A stretch of 64,000 nt of DNA, taken from JBOZRQ01 sp050789255 (GTDB lineage: Bacteria > Bacillota > Sulfobacillia > Symbiobacteriales > Symbiobacteriaceae). Location: contig JBOZRQ010000042.1 in the NCBI GenBank assembly GCA_050789255.1, positions 9,104-73,103 of the forward strand. The letters run 5' to 3'. Shown here piece after piece: positions 40,652-48,193 of this stretch. Numbering within the stretch: the stretch's first letter is position 1; every line of letters begins with the position of its first letter. The translations under genes were made by a program, and so were the position numbers. The notes under the pieces are model-generated. The model worked only from the letters and a program-made list of their open reading frames with translations, was not told where the DNA came from and did no database searches.

Positions 40652-41326
40652 CTACCGGCCAGGCATCGGCTTTCCCTGCAGCCGGAGCAGGGCGAGAACC
40701 AGCTCGTTCTCGGTCTGGACATCCATGGCGCCGAACTGCACGGCTGCCGTCACCCGGTCGCCGTTGCCCTGCACCCGGACCACAGTAGCCTCAATGCCGC
40801 GAAAGGCGGCTCCATCGGGCGTGGAAAAGCTGAGGTAAAGGTGGTCGCCGGTCGCAAGGGTAGTCTGGGTCGTGAACCGGAGGCCGCCGGGGCTCAGGTC
40901 CAGGATCTGGCCCATCCCGTTGCTGCCGCCCTCCCGGGCGAAGACCATGGGCGCCGACACCTTCACCCTGGTGTACTGCCGCCGCTGGACCGTTTCCACC
41001 TGGCGGGGCATGGCCACCTGGACCCAGGTCCCTGCAGCGGCCACGCTGACCAGTCGGGCGTCAAAGCGGTGAATGACGGACCCGGAAGGAATGGTCACGC
41101 CCAGCGTGGCGCCCCGCTCAAGGTCCGGGACCGGCTTGGCCACCCCAAGGGAAAGGACCCGGGGGGTCACATCTTCCAGGAAGCCCGGCACGGGCGGCTC
41201 CGGGGCTTCAAAGCTCAGGGAGATCGGCATGCCCCGCATGCTCACCAGCAGCTCGTGAGCGCTCTGAGGGCCCTGTGCCTGGAACGGCGGCGCTTGAAAC
41301 CGTTGGGCATGGTTGTAATTCCACAT
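40652..41326 (-). CDS. PilZ-domain c-di-GMP receptor protein
   Basis: A 224-residue protein with an N-terminal YcgR-N-like beta domain and a C-terminal PilZ domain. Both c-di-GMP motifs are present: RxxxR as RQYTR (residues 116-120) and DLSPGG (143-148) for D/NxSxxG. It should therefore bind c-di-GMP and change partner activity, often motility or exopolysaccharide. No flagellar gene is nearby, and the gene stands between DUF421 and a CsoR-like regulator, so the output is open. Confidence 0.87.
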   Translation of the reverse strand: MWNYNHAQRFQAPPFQAQGPQSAHELLVSMRGMPISLSFEAPEPPVPGFLEDVTPRVLSLGVAKPVPDLERGATLGVTIPSGSVIHRFDARLVSVAAAGTWVQVAMPRQVETVQRRQYTRVKVSAPMVFAREGGSNGMGQILDLSPGGLRFTTQTTLATGDHLYLSFSTPDGAAFRGIEATVVRVQGNGDRVTAAVQFGAMDVQTENELVLALLRLQGKPMPGR

Positions 41327-41439
41327 CGCTGCCGACCCCTCCCGGGAGCCATCGCTTAGCTGAGAAATACAGCTATCCCAAATTATACCAGTATGTCGTT
41401 ACCTGATCAAGCCCATCTCATGGTCCAGCCGTCGTGGAG

Positions 41440-41468
41440 TTGACAACCGTTACCCCGTATCGTACCCT
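41440..41468 (+). promoter_or_regulatory. csoR-like gene promoter
   Basis: TTGACA (41440-41445) and TACCCT (41463-41468) are 17 bases apart. The spacer contains TACCCCGTA, a half-site also found at the thioredoxin promoter, which suggests self-regulation. Confidence 0.6.
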
Positions 41469-41489
41469 TTGCGCAGGGGGGATCTGGCT

Positions 41490-41771
41490 TTGAACATCAG
41501 GGAGCAGAACCACAACCTGTATGAAGACCTCATGCGGCGCATGAAGCGGATCGAAGGGCAGGCCCGGGGAATTCAGCGCATGCTCGAAGAGGGGGAGGAC
41601 TGCGGTCAGATCCTGATTCAGCTGGCCGCCATGAAGTCGGCCGTCCATCGGGTCGGCATGAAGGCTGTGGCGTGCTCCATGAGCAAGCGCATCAACGAGG
41701 CCATCGTGAACGGGGACGATCCAGAGAACGCCGTCGACGATGTGATCGACCAGTTCCTGAAGCTCGGCTGA
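41490..41771 (+). CDS. CsoR/RcnR-family (DUF156) transcription regulator
   Basis: A 93-residue all-helical repressor of the copper/nickel/persulfide-sensing family: LMRRMKRIEGQARGIQRMLE, then EDCGQILIQLAAMKSAVHRV and VACSMSKRI. Two cysteines are seen, in EDCGQ and VACSM, but the standard His-x3-Cys pair of copper-sensing CsoR is not obvious, so thiol or persulfide sensing is as likely as copper. TTG 41490 has AGGGGGGAT before it. The convergent neighbour is thioredoxin, whose promoter bears a CsoR-like operator. Confidence 0.85.
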   Translation: MNIREQNHNLYEDLMRRMKRIEGQARGIQRMLEEGEDCGQILIQLAAMKSAVHRVGMKAVACSMSKRINEAIVNGDDPENAVDDVIDQFLKLG

Positions 41772-41781
41772 GCCAAATAAA

Positions 41782-41815
41782 AGACGGCGAGGGCAGCAGC
41801 CCGTCGCCGTCTCTT
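41782..41815. terminator. Bidirectional terminator
   Basis: AGACGGCGA and TCGCCGTCT enclose a 13-base loop. It separates the CsoR-like gene from the convergent thioredoxin gene. Confidence 0.75.
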
Positions 41816-41816
41816 G

Positions 41817-42164
41817 CTATTCCCCGGCCGCCAGCTGCGCCAGCGCACCGTCGAGGATCCGCACCAGCTCAGCCTTGGGCCGGAAGCCGACCAGCTGCCC
41901 CACCGGCTGCCCCTTGTGGAATAGGATCATCGTCGGGATCGACATCACCCCGAACTGGCCGGCCACGCCGGGGTTCTCATCCACATTCAGCTTCAGGATC
42001 CTCAGCCGGGTGGGATTCTCCTGAGCGACCTGCTCCAGCACCGGCCCGATCATGCGGCAGGGGCCGCACCAGGGCGCCCAGAAATCGACCAGCACCGGCA
42101 GATCAGCGTGCAGAACATCCGCCTCAAACGAGGCGTCCGTGACAGGCGCCGTATAGACCTCCAT
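41817..42164 (-). CDS. trxA: Thioredoxin
   Basis: A 115-residue thioredoxin with the active site WCGPC (Cys33 and Cys36) in VDFWAPWCGPCRM, the buried Asp and SIPTMILFHKG with the cis-proline. It reduces protein disulfides in the cytoplasm. ATG is preceded by GAAGGAGG. The C-terminus has an extra Ala-rich tail. Control by the CsoR-like regulator is proposed from the operator at 42192. Confidence 0.95.
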   Translation of the reverse strand: MEVYTAPVTDASFEADVLHADLPVLVDFWAPWCGPCRMIGPVLEQVAQENPTRLRILKLNVDENPGVAGQFGVMSIPTMILFHKGQPVGQLVGFRPKAELVRILDGALAQLAAGE

Positions 42165-42191
42165 GAGAGAGCCTCCTTCATGAGATACCTA

Positions 42192-42205
42192 TACCCCGTA
42201 GGGTA
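42192..42205. promoter_or_regulatory. CsoR-type operator at the trxA promoter
   Basis: TACCC-CGTA-GGGTA, read on the minus strand as TACCCTACGGGGTA, resembles the known Bacillus copZA CsoR operator. It lies 28-41 bases upstream of the trxA start, next to TATAGG, a plausible -10. Confidence 0.65.
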
Positions 42206-42378
42206 ACACCTGCCCTTGTGACGGAATGAGTTCACTTAGAGATACGGTATGCGAACTAACTCTTTTTGGGGACCAGCAGGGATTCATCTGGAGGGGCAAG
42301 AATCACTTTGGTAACTTGTTTTCCATAAGTCCCTTGCAGATTGGGCAGCACTGGTGGCATACTACAGGTGCGCCTTAC

Positions 42379-42407
42379 TTGGAAAAGGCTTGGTTGTCGG
42401 ATATACT
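42379..42407 (+). promoter_or_regulatory. gpmI-eno promoter
   Basis: TTGGAA (42379-42384) and TATACT (42402-42407) are 17 bases apart, 45 bases before the gpmI start. Confidence 0.65.
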
Positions 42408-42451
42408 CTTACCGTTTGCTAGCGGTGACGCTCAGTGGAGGTGGCCCGGAC

Positions 42452-43987
42452 GTGACCTCGTATCGCAGGCCTGTTGCGCTGATCATTCTCGATGGATGGG
42501 GCCTGAATCCTAATCCTACGGCCAACGCGGTGGCTCTGGCCAAGCACCCGAACTTCGACCGGTACTGGGCCAAGTACCCGCACACGACCCTCACCGCCTG
42601 CGGTGAGGCGGTGGGCCTCGTCCCCGGGCAGATGGGCGACTCCAACGTGGGTCACCTGAACCTGGGCGCCGGCCGCATTGTCTACCAGACCCTGGTCCGC
42701 ATCGACCGGGCTATTCGCGACCGCTCCTTCTTCACGCTGCCCGCCTGGCAGCTGGCGCTGGACCGGGCGAAGGCCGGCGGCGCCCTGCACCTGATGGGCC
42801 TCCTGTCCGACGGCGGGGTCCACAGCCACATCAAGCATCTCTTCGCACTGATCGACCTGGCCAAGGAGGCCGGGATCAGCAAGCTGTTCATCCACGCCTT
42901 CCTGGACGGCCGCGACGTCTCGCCGACCTCCTCGCCGGGCTTCCTGAAGGCCCTGGAGGAGAAGTTGGCCCAGGTTGGCATCGGCAAGATCGCCACCGTG
43001 TCCGGCCGCTACTACGCCATGGACCGCGACAAGCGCTGGGAGCGCACCGAGAAGGCCTTCCTCGCCCTGACCCAGGGCGTGGGCCACACCGCAGGCTCTG
43101 CGGCAGAGGCTGTGCAGAACGCCTACGGCCGTGGCGAGACCGACGAGTTCGTCCTGCCCACGGTAATTGAGGGCGTGGGCGGGCAGATTAAGGCCGAGGA
43201 CGGCGTAATCTTCTTCAACTTCCGCCCCGACCGGGCACGCCAGATCGTCCGGGCGCTCCACGAGACCGCTTTCGACGGCTTCAAGCGGCCGGAGGGATTC
43301 CAGCCGGTGCCCATCGTATCGATGACCCAGTACGACCAGACCTTCAAGAACATCACCCCGGCCTTCGGCCCGGAGTTTGTCGACGTGCCCATGGGCCAGG
43401 TCGTCTCGGAAGCCGGCCTGCGCCAGCTGCGCATCGCCGAAACCGAGAAGTACCCCCACGTCACCTACTTCTTCAACGGTGGCGAGGAGACGGTCTTCCC
43501 CGGCGAGGAGCGGGTGATGGTCCAGTCCCCCAAGGTTGCTACCTACGACCTCCAGCCCGAGATGAGCGCCTACGGCATCAAGGACGAGGCCGTCAGTTGG
43601 ATTAATAACGACAAGCTCGACTTCATGGTGCTGAACTTCGCCAACCCCGACATGGTCGGCCATACTGGTGTGGTGGAGGCGGCGGTGAAGGCGGTCGAGG
43701 CGGTTGATGACTGCCTGGGCCAGGTGATCGATGCGATTCTGGCCAAGGGCGGCGCCGCTGTGGTGCTGGCCGACCACGGCAACTGCGACCAGATGATCGA
43801 CTACGAGACCGGTGCGCCGCATACCAACCACACGTTGAATCCGGTTCCGTGCATCCTAATCGATGATTCCCGCGTCGGCGCGACCCTTCGGGAGGGGGTT
43901 CTCGCCAACGCTGCTCCCACGCTGCTCGAGATTATCGGGTTGCCGAAGCCGCCGCAAATGGATGAGGACAGCCTGATCGTCCGATAG
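42452..43987 (+). CDS. gpmI: 2,3-bisphosphoglycerate-independent phosphoglycerate mutase
   Basis: A 511-residue manganese enzyme. ALIILDGWGLN holds the first metal ligand; GQMGDSNVGHLNLGAGR carries the catalytic serine (DSNVGH); FNFRPDRARQI and LADHGNCDQM and the HTNHTLNPVP loop complete the two-metal site. GTG 42452 has GGAGG 10 bases before it and gives the exact family length; an earlier in-frame start would add a non-homologous tail. It is followed 22 bases later by eno. Confidence 0.95.
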   Translation: MTSYRRPVALIILDGWGLNPNPTANAVALAKHPNFDRYWAKYPHTTLTACGEAVGLVPGQMGDSNVGHLNLGAGRIVYQTLVRIDRAIRDRSFFTLPAWQLALDRAKAGGALHLMGLLSDGGVHSHIKHLFALIDLAKEAGISKLFIHAFLDGRDVSPTSSPGFLKALEEKLAQVGIGKIATVSGRYYAMDRDKRWERTEKAFLALTQGVGHTAGSAAEAVQNAYGRGETDEFVLPTVIEGVGGQIKAEDGVIFFNFRPDRARQIVRALHETAFDGFKRPEGFQPVPIVSMTQYDQTFKNITPAFGPEFVDVPMGQVVSEAGLRQLRIAETEKYPHVTYFFNGGEETVFPGEERVMVQSPKVATYDLQPEMSAYGIKDEAVSWINNDKLDFMVLNFANPDMVGHTGVVEAAVKAVEAVDDCLGQVIDAILAKGGAAVVLADHGNCDQMIDYETGAPHTNHTLNPVPCILIDDSRVGATLREGVLANAAPTLLEIIGLPKPPQMDEDSLIVR

Positions 43988-44009
43988 TTAGAAAGGAGAA
44001 CCGAACGAT

Positions 44010-45296
44010 ATGACTGCCATTCTGAAGATCCACGGCCGCGAGATTCTCGACTCCCGCGGCAACCCCACGGTCGAGGTCGCGGTTGAGCTTGCCAGCGGTG
44101 TGACCGGCCGGGCCGCCGTGCCCTCCGGCGCCTCCACGGGCGCCCACGAGGCCGTCGAGCTCCGCGACGGCGACAAGGGCCGCTACCTGGGCAAGGGCGT
44201 GCTGACCGCCGTCCGCAACGTCAACGACATCATCGCCGCCGAACTGGTCGGCATGGACGCTATGGACCAGTCGGCCATCGACCGGGCCCTGATTGAGCTG
44301 GACGGCACCCCCAACAAGGGCAAGCTGGGCGCCAACGCCATTCTGGGCGTCTCCCTGGCCGTTGCTCACGCCTCGGCCAACGCCCTGGAGCTCCCGCTCT
44401 ACCGCTACGTCGGCGGCGTGAACGCCCGCACCCTGCCCGTCCCGATGATGAACATCATCAACGGCGGCAAGCATGCGGACAACAACGTCGACATGCAGGA
44501 GTTCATGATCTTCCCGGCCGGCGCCTCGTCCTTTGCCGAGTCGCTGCGCATGGGCACCGAGGTCTTCCACACCCTGCGGGGCGTGCTGAAGAAGAAGGGA
44601 TACAACACCGCCGTCGGCGACGAGGGCGGCTTCGCCCCCGACCTGAAGTCCAACGAGGAAGCGATCACCGTCATCCTCGAGGCGATCAGCAAGGCCGGCT
44701 ACAACCCCGGCAAGGACATGTTCCTGTGCATGGACGTCGCCTCCACCGAGTTCTTCCAGGACGGCAAGTATGTGCTGGCCGGCGAGGGCGGCAAGACCCT
44801 GACCAGCAGCCAGCTGATCGACCTGTGGGACAACTGGTCCCGCCAGTACCCGATCGTGTCGATCGAGGACGGCGTGGCCGAGGATGACTGGGACGCCTGG
44901 ACCGAGCTGACCGCTCGCGTGGGCAACCGCATCCAGCTGGTCGGCGACGACTTCTTCGTCACCAACACCGCCCGCCTGAGCCAGGGCATCGAGAAGGGCG
45001 CCGCCAACTCGATCCTGGTCAAGGTGAACCAGATCGGCACCCTGACCGAGACCATCGAGGCGGTCAACATGGCGCACGACGCCGGCTACACCGCCGTCAT
45101 GTCCCACCGCTCCGGTGAGACCGAGGACGTCACCATTGCCGACCTCGCCGTCGCCCTGAACTGCGGCCAGATCAAGACCGGCGCCCCCTCCCGCACCGAC
45201 CGTGTCGCCAAGTACAATCAGCTCCTGCGCATCGAGGAGCAGCTGGGCGAGGCGGCCATCTTCAAGGGCCTCGGCGCCATCCGCAAGCGCAAGTAA
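44010..45296 (+). CDS. eno: Enolase
   Basis: A 428-residue enzyme converting 2-phosphoglycerate to phosphoenolpyruvate. GREILDSRGNPTVEV, SGASTGAHEAVELRD, the metal ligands in DVASTEFF, IEDG and VGDDFFVTN, the catalytic lysine in ILVKVNQIGT and SHRSGETED are all present. ATG follows GAAAGGAG. The gpmI-eno pair has one promoter upstream of gpmI and a terminator after eno. Confidence 0.97.
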   Translation: MTAILKIHGREILDSRGNPTVEVAVELASGVTGRAAVPSGASTGAHEAVELRDGDKGRYLGKGVLTAVRNVNDIIAAELVGMDAMDQSAIDRALIELDGTPNKGKLGANAILGVSLAVAHASANALELPLYRYVGGVNARTLPVPMMNIINGGKHADNNVDMQEFMIFPAGASSFAESLRMGTEVFHTLRGVLKKKGYNTAVGDEGGFAPDLKSNEEAITVILEAISKAGYNPGKDMFLCMDVASTEFFQDGKYVLAGEGGKTLTSSQLIDLWDNWSRQYPIVSIEDGVAEDDWDAWTELTARVGNRIQLVGDDFFVTNTARLSQGIEKGAANSILVKVNQIGTLTETIEAVNMAHDAGYTAVMSHRSGETEDVTIADLAVALNCGQIKTGAPSRTDRVAKYNQLLRIEEQLGEAAIFKGLGAIRKRK

Positions 45297-45310
45297 GGAA
45301 CCATACGCAA

Positions 45311-45346
45311 AGCCCCTCCGTCATAAGGCGGAGGGGCTACGCTTTT
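45311..45346 (+). terminator. Rho-independent terminator after eno
   Basis: AGCCCCTCCG and CGGAGGGGCT around a short loop, followed by ACGCTTTTC. Confidence 0.8.
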
Positions 45347-45362
45347 CGAAAGGTGATGACCT

Positions 45363-46322
45363 ATGCTCGACCAACACTACGGCATACATAACGCAGTTCT
45401 CACGCCGATGGCCAAGGGAGTCGTGAACCGTAACTACCTGGTAGAGACGCCTGCTGGTCGTTACGTGCTCAAGCAGTTCACACCGCTTTACCGGCGGGAA
45501 GAGGCCCTGCGCTCTTGCACCGTCCAGGCCGAGTTGCGCGAGGCAGGCATCCCCGTGCCGGAGATCATCCGGAACCGGCAGGGCGAGCTGCTCACCGAGA
45601 CGCCCGACGGACGTTTCATGCTCAGTGAATTCGTGGCAGGGCGGCAGTACGAGCGGGCGCAGATCCCGCCGGCCGCGGCCCGGAGCATGGGCCAGACCCT
45701 GGGGCAAATGCACCGGGTGCTTGCAGGCATGGAGCATGCGGCGCCCTACCAGCCTCCTCACCCCGAAGCGGTGGTGCGACGTCTGCAGGAGCTGCTCGCC
45801 AGGGCCGAGGCAAAGCGGACGGAGAGCGCCGTGGACGAGGCGGCTTGCCTCATCCTTCTGGAGAAGATTCGTACGCTGAGCGAATGGGGGCAGAGCCCGG
45901 CGGCCCAGCCGGCGCAGTTAGTCCATGGCGACTACCAGGAGACCAACGTAATCTTCACCGAGGACCATCAGGTGGCTGCGGTGATCGACTTTGACAATCT
46001 GCGCAACAGACCTCGGAGCGTGGAGGTGATGCGAGCCTTTGCCTTCAGCTTCGATGCAGGCAACGGCCCGGCAGAAGAGGCCTACGACTTCGCCTCAGGG
46101 TACATAGAGGCCTCGGGGGTGCAGGCGGACGAGGTTGCTCAGTGGGCGCCGGATTGGACCTACTACAACCTATCGCGGGACTGGCCGATTAGCAGCCGGT
46201 ATCTGGAGCCGGAGACCTACGATCCTCGCTGGGACCGGTTCATTACATACAGGCCCAACTGGTGGGTAAAGAATCACGCTGCGGTGACAGAACGGCTGCT
46301 GGCGACGATCACAGCTGTGTGA
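45363..46322 (+). CDS. CotS/APH-family kinase-like protein
   Basis: A 319-residue protein with the aminoglycoside-phosphotransferase fold. The nucleotide lysine is in YVLKQF, the catalytic loop reads LVHGDYQETNVIF (HGDxxxxN) and the magnesium aspartate is in AVIDFDNL. This resembles CotS spore-coat proteins and homoserine-kinase-type small-molecule kinases. Catalytic residues look complete, so activity is plausible. The ORF overlaps the 3' end of the convergent map gene by 14 bases. The target is unknown. Confidence 0.78.
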   Translation: MLDQHYGIHNAVLTPMAKGVVNRNYLVETPAGRYVLKQFTPLYRREEALRSCTVQAELREAGIPVPEIIRNRQGELLTETPDGRFMLSEFVAGRQYERAQIPPAAARSMGQTLGQMHRVLAGMEHAAPYQPPHPEAVVRRLQELLARAEAKRTESAVDEAACLILLEKIRTLSEWGQSPAAQPAQLVHGDYQETNVIFTEDHQVAAVIDFDNLRNRPRSVEVMRAFAFSFDAGNGPAEEAYDFASGYIEASGVQADEVAQWAPDWTYYNLSRDWPISSRYLEPETYDPRWDRFITYRPNWWVKNHAAVTERLLATITAV

Positions 46323-47055
46323 GAATCATCGGGCCGTCCTCGGTGATCGCCACGGTGTGCTCGTACTGCACGCAGATCGAGCCGTCGACCGTCCGGGCGG
46401 TCCATCCGTCCGGGTCGACCTTGGCGCGCCAGCCGCCCAGGGTGATCATGGGCTCGATCGCCAGGGTCATGCCGGGCCGAAGGAGGGCGCCGGTGCCGGG
46501 GCTGCCGTAGTGGGGAACCGTCGGGTCTTCCCAGAGCTCCTGGCCGACCCCGTGGCCGGTGAACTGACGCACGTTGCCCATGCCTGCCTGCTTGGCGCGC
46601 TCGGCGATGGCGTGACCAATATCGCCTACATGGTTGCCTGTGCGAGCCTGGTCGATGCCGATGAAGAGGCACTCCTTGGTTACATCCATCAGATGCTGAA
46701 TCTCCGGGGAGACGGCGCCCGCCGTATAGGTCCAGGCGGAGTCACCGTGGTAGCCCTTGTAGAACGCCCCGACGTCGATGGTGATCACGTCGCCCTCTCT
46801 CAGGGCCTTTCGGTCGGGGATACCGTGGCAGATCACGTCGTTGATGGCGGTGCAGATGGAGCCCGAAAAGCCGTGGTGCCCCTTGAAGGAGGGGGTGGCG
46901 CCCAACTGGCGGATCCTGCGCTCCACCGCATCGTCCAGCTCCAGCGTGGTGACGCCGGGTTTTACTAACTCGGCCAGCATGGCATGGCACTCGGCGACGA
47001 TGCGGCCGGCATCGCGCATGATTTCGATCTCCCGGGGGGACTTCAGCTTGATCAC
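46309..47055 (-). CDS. map: Methionine aminopeptidase
   Basis: A 248-residue type I enzyme that removes the initiator methionine. Metal ligands appear in TIDVGAFYKGYHGDSAWTY, GHGVG (His), AIEPM and the C-terminal YEHTVAI. HHGFSGSICTAINDVICHG is the classic family signature. The start is GTG, overlapping the stop of the upstream zinc-ribbon regulator (GTGA), so translation is coupled. This copy is away from the ribosomal protein operon, so a second map probably exists elsewhere. Confidence 0.95.
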   Translation of the reverse strand: MIKLKSPREIEIMRDAGRIVAECHAMLAELVKPGVTTLELDDAVERRIRQLGATPSFKGHHGFSGSICTAINDVICHGIPDRKALREGDVITIDVGAFYKGYHGDSAWTYTAGAVSPEIQHLMDVTKECLFIGIDQARTGNHVGDIGHAIAERAKQAGMGNVRQFTGHGVGQELWEDPTVPHYGSPGTGALLRPGMTLAIEPMITLGGWRAKVDPDGWTARTVDGSICVQYEHTVAITEDGPMILTQL

Positions 47056-47573
47056 AGGGCTTCGCCTCGCCTGATCTTATAGTTATAGCGGTTGCGGCAG
47101 CGGGAGGAGCAGAACTTGGTCACGGGCGCCCGATTGTAGGGAATGAACCAGGAGCCGCACTCCCGGCAGGTTCCCAACTCGAGCGGGCCGTCCTCCAGGG
47201 CCTCCAGCAGGCTCACCAGCGCCTCAAAGTAGACGCGGCGGCCCCGGTCCGACTCCTGGGACTCGATCAGCGCATGCACGGCGGCGCGAGCCAGCGGACC
47301 CCGCTGTGCCTCGCTCCACAGCACGTCGGGGGCCCCCTCCTGCGGCACCACCCGCAACCGGATGGCGCTGTACTGCTGGAACACGTCGTTGATGCGCCGG
47401 ATCTCCTCGGGCGTGCAGACCGTCTTTTCGCGGACACGCTCGGCGAGCATCAGCAGTAGCTGATACATCTCCGCAGCGATCACGCCGTTCGCCTGGACCC
47501 GCTCTGTATGCACAAAGGCGGGCTCGTTGAGCACGGCCAGAAAGTAGCTTGATCGGGCGAGCCTTGGGCTCAC
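47052..47573 (-). CDS. CGNR-type zinc finger regulator
   Basis: About 173 residues. The helical N-terminus (LARSSYFLAVLNEPAFVHTE) precedes a C-terminal zinc site: CRECGSWFIPYN then FCSSRCRNRYNYKIRR, four cysteines spaced as in CGNR zinc fingers but with CRNR in place of CGNR. Such proteins are putative stress-induced regulators. GTG 47573 is preceded by GAGAGGGG, 8 bases away. It is coupled to map by a 4-base overlap, and its promoter contains a 16-bp perfect palindrome, consistent with autoregulation. Confidence 0.72.
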   Translation of the reverse strand: MSPRLARSSYFLAVLNEPAFVHTERVQANGVIAAEMYQLLLMLAERVREKTVCTPEEIRRINDVFQQYSAIRLRVVPQEGAPDVLWSEAQRGPLARAAVHALIESQESDRGRRVYFEALVSLLEALEDGPLELGTCRECGSWFIPYNRAPVTKFCSSRCRNRYNYKIRRGEAL

Positions 47574-47598
47574 GGCGGCCACCCCTCTCAGCAGATTC

Positions 47599-47614
47599 AA
47601 CGCATTAATGCGTT
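47599..47614. promoter_or_regulatory. Perfect 16-bp palindrome, candidate operator
   Basis: AACGCATTAATGCGTT is its own reverse complement. It lies just downstream of the -10 element of the CGNR/map promoter and 26 bases before the gene start, a position suited to repression. Confidence 0.65.
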
Positions 47615-47621
47615 CAATGCG

Positions 47622-47650
47622 ATGATACTGTCCTGGCAAACCCCTGTCAA
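47622..47650 (-). promoter_or_regulatory. Promoter of the CGNR-map operon
   Basis: On the minus strand TTGACA (47650-47645) and TATCAT (47627-47622) are 17 bases apart, a near-consensus sigma-A promoter. Confidence 0.75.
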
Positions 47651-47655
47651 GAAAA

Positions 47656-47703
47656 GGGGGCCGTCCCAAAGGCAGATTTGATCTGCGTGGGACGGCCCCT
47701 TCT
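47656..47703. terminator. Long hairpin, terminator-like
   Basis: GGGGCCGTCCCA pairs with TGGGACGGCCCC; an inner GCAGAT-TTG-ATCTGC stem makes it longer. TTCT follows on the plus side and TTTTC on the minus side. Confidence 0.6.
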
Positions 47704-48031
47704 AAGTGCCAATAACCGGGATGCAAGCCCACGCTGACCTGGACCCACCTGGCGGGTGACAGCACCGAGATGGGTCTGGCCGGCAGAGGTCTCCCCCGAC
47801 GGGAACCAGGTGATATTCAGTTCTGCATAAGCTCAGAAAGGTTTTCGAACGGGACCCGCGCCCGCAAACCCGCAATGCACCGTCCACAATGTTTCCGAGA
47901 CTGTCGAGCGAAGCCTGAAACCCGCAATCCTTCGTCGTGCACGTGGCTCTCTGAAACAAAATGGACAGGATTTGTGCCCCTTTTCGGTTCAAGCGCACTC
48001 CCAAAAAGTTTCGGAGCGCAGAAGCGGGACC

Positions 48032-48078
48032 GGGGCCGTCCCGAGTCAGCTACGCTGGCTTTTGGGACGGCCCCTTTA
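48032..48078 (+). terminator. Second hairpin with the same outer arms
   Basis: GGGGCCGTCCC and GGGACGGCCCC flank 21 bases with an AGTCAGC/GCTGGCT inner stem, followed by TTTA. The arms are shared with the hairpin at 47656. Confidence 0.6.
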
Positions 48079-48193
48079 CCAGCACGACCACACTGAGGGT
48101 GTTCTGGGCAACATATGCTCGAAGCTCTGCCGACCTCCGGGAAACCGTGGGTCCGTCAGACTCGTCAGTATACAGTAAGAGGAGGGTTCACCA

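Larger units (their letters stand above)
42165..42451. other. Intergenic region between trxA and gpmI
   Basis: Holds the trxA operator/promoter at 42187-42210 and the gpmI promoter at 42379-42407. Nothing else coding is supported; open frames here lack ribosome binding sites and family resemblance. Confidence 0.6.
47574..48193. other. 620-base gene-free region with two related hairpins
   Basis: Holds the CGNR/map promoter and palindrome at 47599-47650 and two hairpins (47656-47700 and 48032-48078) that share the arms GGGGCCGTCCC and GGGACGGCCCC. The roughly 330 bases between them contain no open frame that resembles a gene; the 100-residue minus-strand frame has a cysteine-rich, low-plausibility composition. 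Confidence 0.6.

Noticed and set aside
42226..42513. 95-residue frame between trxA and gpmI
   Set aside because: Overlaps the gpmI promoter and start and shows no family.
47702..48004. 100-residue minus-strand frame between the two hairpins
   Set aside because: Implausible Cys/Arg-rich composition, no domain, and it ends inside a hairpin.
47656..48078. Insertion sequence or miniature transposable element bounded by the two hairpins
   Set aside because: Each hairpin is itself a terminator-like stem; no target-site duplication or transposase remnant is visible. Kept only as a finding.
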